Assembly: GCF_000227135.1 (NCBI RefSeq)
Contig: NC_018251.1
Coordinates: forward strand, 44,453 to 108,452
Length of the DNA stretch: 64,000 bases
Direction of reading: 5' to 3'
Origin: Leishmania donovani
Taxonomy: Eukaryota > Euglenozoa > Kinetoplastea > Trypanosomatida > Trypanosomatidae
Below, piece by piece: positions 60,853-64,000 of the stretch. A program made the position numbers and the translations under genes. Positions within the stretch are counted from its first letter, which is position 1, and the number at the start of each line of letters is the position of its first letter. The notes beneath the pieces were generated by a model. It made no database searches. It was not told the origin of the DNA and saw only the letters and a program-made list of their open reading frames with translations.

Positions 60853-61647
60853 ATGATGGAGGCCTACATACACACACTGCGGCTGCGCGTGCGAGATGCG
60901 GCGCATTCGTGCTGGACGGCAGCCTTCCCGTCAGATCGTCCGTCGGCTGCCTATTCGATCTATACGTGTATCATCAACAGCGGCCTGCTGGTGTGCAGCT
61001 TTGCGGTGGTGCTTTCACACCCGTGCGAAACGGTGGCGGGGCTTTGGGTGTACGCGGGCATGGCGCACTGCTTCGTCAACATGATTTTCGGCGTCTTGGT
61101 AGTGGTGCTGACGAGGCGGCAGATCGCCGCCGGCATTCCGGAAGAGACGTCACAGTGGCTCGTGTGTTTCTCTAACCCTCTCATCGCGGTGTACTCGCTG
61201 TACGTAGTATGGGAAATTGTATGGATGATCGCGGTCGTCCAGTTTTCCGACCGCAATCCCCACACCGTCTGCTCCTCGCACCTGAACGTGCAAGTTGCCT
61301 TCTTTGTGCTCTATCTGCTGGTCGGCTTTGCTCTCTTCTACAGCACGTTCATCACGGAGCGGTGGCGCCGACCGCGGTGGCGGCGCTTCGCGGCGATGCG
61401 CTACGACTACCTCCACCGCACACGCAGCCGGTACACCGTTCGCTGGAACGATGAGGACACTTCCATCGGTGGCGACGGGCAGCCTGGAGACCTGGACCGG
61501 GTAAGGATGTCGCCTCTTGACGGCACAGAGCGCACCACCACATTGGACTACGCGAGCATCATGGATGACTCGACGACGGCGGCCGGCGATGGGCGGCGGG
61601 ACCGCGATAGTCGCGATGCACGCGGCTGCAGGCGAACAGGGGGATGA
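60853..61647 (+). CDS. Four-pass membrane protein of unknown function
   Basis: 264 residues from the first of two adjacent ATGs (60853 and 60856). Four hydrophobic segments are visible at about 34-54, 64-87, 103-130 and 145-166. They are followed by a basic stretch (RWRRPRWRRF) and a polar, Asp/Arg/Gly-rich tail of about 90 residues that probably faces the cytosol. The first 33 residues carry several Arg and no cleavable signal peptide is obvious. I recognise no family. The frame is open upstream to an ATG at 60661, but that extension spans C/T tracts and acceptor AGs, so the shorter form is preferred. Confidence 0.8.
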   Translation: MMEAYIHTLRLRVRDAAHSCWTAAFPSDRPSAAYSIYTCIINSGLLVCSFAVVLSHPCETVAGLWVYAGMAHCFVNMIFGVLVVVLTRRQIAAGIPEETSQWLVCFSNPLIAVYSLYVVWEIVWMIAVVQFSDRNPHTVCSSHLNVQVAFFVLYLLVGFALFYSTFITERWRRPRWRRFAAMRYDYLHRTRSRYTVRWNDEDTSIGGDGQPGDLDRVRMSPLDGTERTTTLDYASIMDDSTTAAGDGRRDRDSRDARGCRRTGG

Positions 61648-63006
61648 AGCTGCATATCCATGCACGCAGGCGTGCGTGTCTTAGCGACTCCGCCCCACCC
61701 CAACCCTCTCCCCGTAGAGCAGTACCCTGGAATCCTTCTTCCTCGGTCGATGCAGTGGAGATGTCGGCGTGTTTACGCCCACACACAATCTGTGCGTGGA
61801 CGCATCGGTAGCCGCTCTACCTCAGCTCCTCTAGCTCTTAACGCGCACCTCCTGCCCGTGCTTCTTCGTCCACTGTCTTTTGTTCGGCATGGGGGCACGG
61901 CTGCGCTTTTTCTTGTTGCTGCTTCCGAGAGCTTCGAAGCACGCCGAAAAGGGTTGAGGAAGGAGTACACAAGTCCACGCGTACGAAGGCAGAGGAACGA
62001 GAGCGAGCGCGCTCAGTGCACGTGATTCTTTATTGCTTTGCCGGCCTGTGAAGACCTTGCACCAGTACCTCCTGCTGCTGTCGACACACTCTGTCCTCTG
62101 CAAGCGTGTCGTGTAAAGAAATGCCTGCGACAGGGCTCACTATCTTGGGCGACGGAGGCTGTGCTGCTTCACAAGCCTCTCTGTCGTATTGTGGGGACTG
62201 GCGACACTCGTCACCAGTGTCGCTGAGCGGTCGGTTGTGTCTCACCCACCCACCCAACCACTCACTCATCCTCATCTCCCCTACCGATCGCCACAAGCTC
62301 GACATGATTGGCCCTCTTTGTGCCACATGTCTCCTCCATCAGGCGCCCTTTCGCACTGCTGTTTCTGATCGCTCATCCACCACCCATCCCACCCACACGT
62401 GCGCCCACCTTTCTCAAGGCTCTTTTTCCTTTCGAGCTACAGACACTCACCGACCCATTCACACAGGCACATACTCACGTGGATGCGTGTGAACACACAG
62501 CTCTGCACCCTTCTCCTCCTACCCAGCAATGAGTGTCAACGGTGTGGCATTCGCTTCACCCAACTACACGTCCCCTACTCGCTGCGCGTCGCCCACCCTT
62601 TGATCTCCCTCCCCCTGCAGCGTGCGACGGGGCAGCACATCTGCGGCAGCCCTTGTTTGCAGCGCCCGGCCTTCCTCGCCGCGGCCCTCTTTCTTATGGA
62701 AACGATTCTATCTTCTTCGCTTATTTTCTGTCTCTGCGTCTTCCTTATCTATCTTCAGCGTGAAGCCTCCGCCTCTGATTTGCCCCTTCAAGGCGCCTCT
62801 CTCCCCACCTCCCCCACCCACTCCACACAAGCACCTCATTGTCGTCTCCGCTGCGCCGCACCTGCAGCTTGGCGAGACGTCTACGACGCTATCTTTGCTG
62901 TGTGCACGCACGTGTGTGTGGTGCTCCCTTTTTCGATTTGCTTTTCGCTTGCACAGGCGCCTGTGCACATATTCCATCATGAAGAACTGTTGCGTCTGAG
63001 GAGGCG
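61648..63006. other. Intergenic spacer, 1.4 kb
   Basis: Mostly C/T-rich untranslated sequence with many CACCCA-type motifs; no supported gene. Open frames of up to about 200 codons follow the pyrimidine tracts. The right end carries an acceptor signal and a six-residue upstream ORF (62979-62999). Confidence 0.65.
62924..62956 (+). promoter_or_regulatory. Predicted trans-splice acceptor upstream of the small ORF
   Basis: T-rich pyrimidine tract (62924-62950) followed by TTGCACAG with AG at 62955-62956, a strong match to the usual signal. Confidence 0.5.
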
Positions 63007-63234
63007 ATGACGGCGCCGATGAGACGTCGTTCGTCAGCGACAGGTCGTATGGGAGGTCGTCCTCGAAAAGCCCGTGCCCGATCGCGTGGACGTGACTGTG
63101 TGCGGATTCAGCACATCCAAGCTGTGCTGGGCGCTATCTTGCTATCTACCGTGCTCAGATTCGGCATATGGTGGCTGATCAACGACGAGCGACCAGACTA
63201 CTCGAAGCTGGGTCGCGCTCGGTCGCCCTGGTGA
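63007..63234 (+). CDS. Possible small single-pass membrane protein
   Basis: 75 residues. A basic, Arg-rich N-terminus (about 1-35) is followed by one hydrophobic segment (VLGAILLSTVLRFGIWWL, about 40-57) and a polar tail with NDERPDYSKLGR. This looks like a small inner-membrane or ER protein, and the acceptor at 62956 is well placed. Against it: third positions are only moderately G/C-rich, there is a small upstream ORF, and only 213 bases separate it from the next candidate start, which is short for this genome. No family recognised. Met5 (63019) is an alternative start. Confidence 0.42.
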   Translation: MTAPMRRRSSATGRMGGRPRKARARSRGRDCVRIQHIQAVLGAILLSTVLRFGIWWLINDERPDYSKLGRARSPW

Positions 63235-63447
63235 GGTGAGGCAAGGCGGATGATCGGCGACCGTGTGTGTGGCGCTTGAGGGGCGGGGCAGCGGTCCCTG
63301 ATCGAAAGACGAGGTTCTGGAGGCTCTAGCTCCGGTTACCTGCTCTAGTATCCTGCGGCAGCCACGGTTTGGCTTGCTGGCTAGTTTTGCCGAGGGAGCA
63401 CACACACCCTATGTTGACCTTGCCTGTGTGCAGCACCTCTGTGTGCC

Positions 63448-64000
63448 ATGGCGTTGGCGGACGAGGAAAACAAGCATGTCGCTGACGTCCTCCCTCACTC
63501 CATTCCCCTTTTATGCTCAAACGTGAACTGCCTCACTAACTCTCCAGCTCTTCTGTCCACGTCCGCGTTCGCCCCGAACACGAGAGATGTGTCTCTCGCG
63601 CCCGCGTCTGTGACGTCTCCTTCCATCTCGTCCTTCGCTGTGTGCTGGTTACAAGTAAGTGGGTGGTGCGCACCCCACTCGTGCGCAGCGGCCGCGTGTG
63701 CGCCAACGCATCGCTCCCTGGTGGTGGCTGCGGGTGGCCCCCCTCCCCGAGACGAAGAAAAGCCGGCGGCATGCCAGCAGCGACTCCCCCGCGTGGCGGA
63801 GCTCCCTCGCTCGCCGTGGGCAGAGGGTGCGGCGCAGACAGACATCAAGTCAGGAGCGGCCGCACTGCCCCCTAGCCCCCACGCACGCATAGGTGCAGCG
63901 ACACGAGGCTGCGGCCCCCTTGGTTGCGCCATCGCGCTGCACGTGGCGCCGTGGAGCTGGGACGTGTCCTGCTGCGCGGAGAGCCTGACCAGCCACGACG
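63448..64000 (+). CDS. Open frame running off the right end, partial protein of unknown function
   Basis: An ATG in a good context (gccATGg) opens a frame with no stop for 184 codons, up to the end of the window. A stop lies in frame about 35 bases upstream, and a weak acceptor AG is at 63432-63433. The first residues (MALADEENKHVADVL) look coding; the rest is rich in Ala, Pro, Cys and Ser without a recognised domain. Codon third positions are moderately G/C-rich. Long chance frames are common in this sequence, so the call is tentative. Confidence 0.45.
   Translation, partial: MALADEENKHVADVLPHSIPLLCSNVNCLTNSPALLSTSAFAPNTRDVSLAPASVTSPSISSFAVCWLQVSGWCAPHSCAAAACAPTHRSLVVAAGGPPPRDEEKPAACQQRLPRVAELPRSPWAEGAAQTDIKSGAAALPPSPHARIGAATRGCGPLGCAIALHVAPWSWDVSCCAESLTSHD

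Noticed and set aside
1..64000. Search for tRNA, rRNA, snRNA, CRISPR arrays and strand-switch regions
   Set aside because: No cloverleaf with internal promoter boxes, rRNA-like sequence or spaced direct-repeat array was noticed by eye, and all genes share one strand, so no strand switch is present; a computed scan was not possible.

Overview
The window reads as one stretch of a Leishmania-type (trypanosomatid) nuclear chromosome. Every convincing gene lies on the + strand. None shows an intron. Genes are separated by 0.9-4.2 kb spacers rich in C+T tracts, (CA)n/(TG)n runs and tract-plus-AG trans-splice acceptor signals, which is the layout of a single polycistronic unit. The coding regions are GC-rich with G/C-biased third codon positions. 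A 549-residue class I fumarate hydratase with an apparent mitochondrial leader matches my recollection of the mitochondrial enzyme of Leishmania major chromosome 24. Placing the window in that syntenic region is an inference from memory, not a search result.

Layout, left to right: a 5'-truncated TFIIS elongation factor (1-636); a ubiquitin-like-domain protein (1644-2666); an FHA plus Ser/Thr kinase protein of CHK2/RAD53-like order (4798-6429); an RBBP4/MSI1-like histone-binding WD40 protein (7454-8857); a DBP9/DDX56-type DEAD-box helicase (9895-11712); a 3171-residue protein whose N-terminal region resembles SZT2 (12875-22390); an FHA-like plus PPP-fold protein that has lost most catalytic residues, i.e. 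a predicted pseudophosphatase (23360-27571); an axonemal outer-arm dynein intermediate chain (28426-30486); a 4.2 kb spacer; an SCP/FCP-type phosphatase (34652-35809); the E3 ligase listerin (38025-43409); an unknown protein (44399-45358); a 3.7 kb spacer with a possible degenerate retroposon; fumarate hydratase (49053-50702); an Rsm22/METTL17-type mitoribosome assembly factor (52964-56089); a GPI ethanolamine-phosphate transferase (56997-59930); a four-pass membrane protein (60853-61647); a possible 75-residue single-pass protein (63007-63234); and an open frame that leaves the window at its right end (63448 onward).

As usual for trypanosomatids the genes are not grouped by pathway: nuclear transcription and chromatin, ribosome biogenesis and quality control, mitochondrial metabolism and translation, flagellar motility and GPI-anchor synthesis are interleaved. 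No operon-like logic, tRNA, rRNA, CRISPR array or intact transposon was seen. Regulation is expected to be post-transcriptional, through trans-splicing, leaders with small upstream ORFs, and long 3' UTRs. The items most worth following up are the FHA-linked pseudophosphatase, the SZT2-like giant protein, the small upstream ORF overlapping the pseudophosphatase start as ATGA, and the two unproven short frames at the right end.
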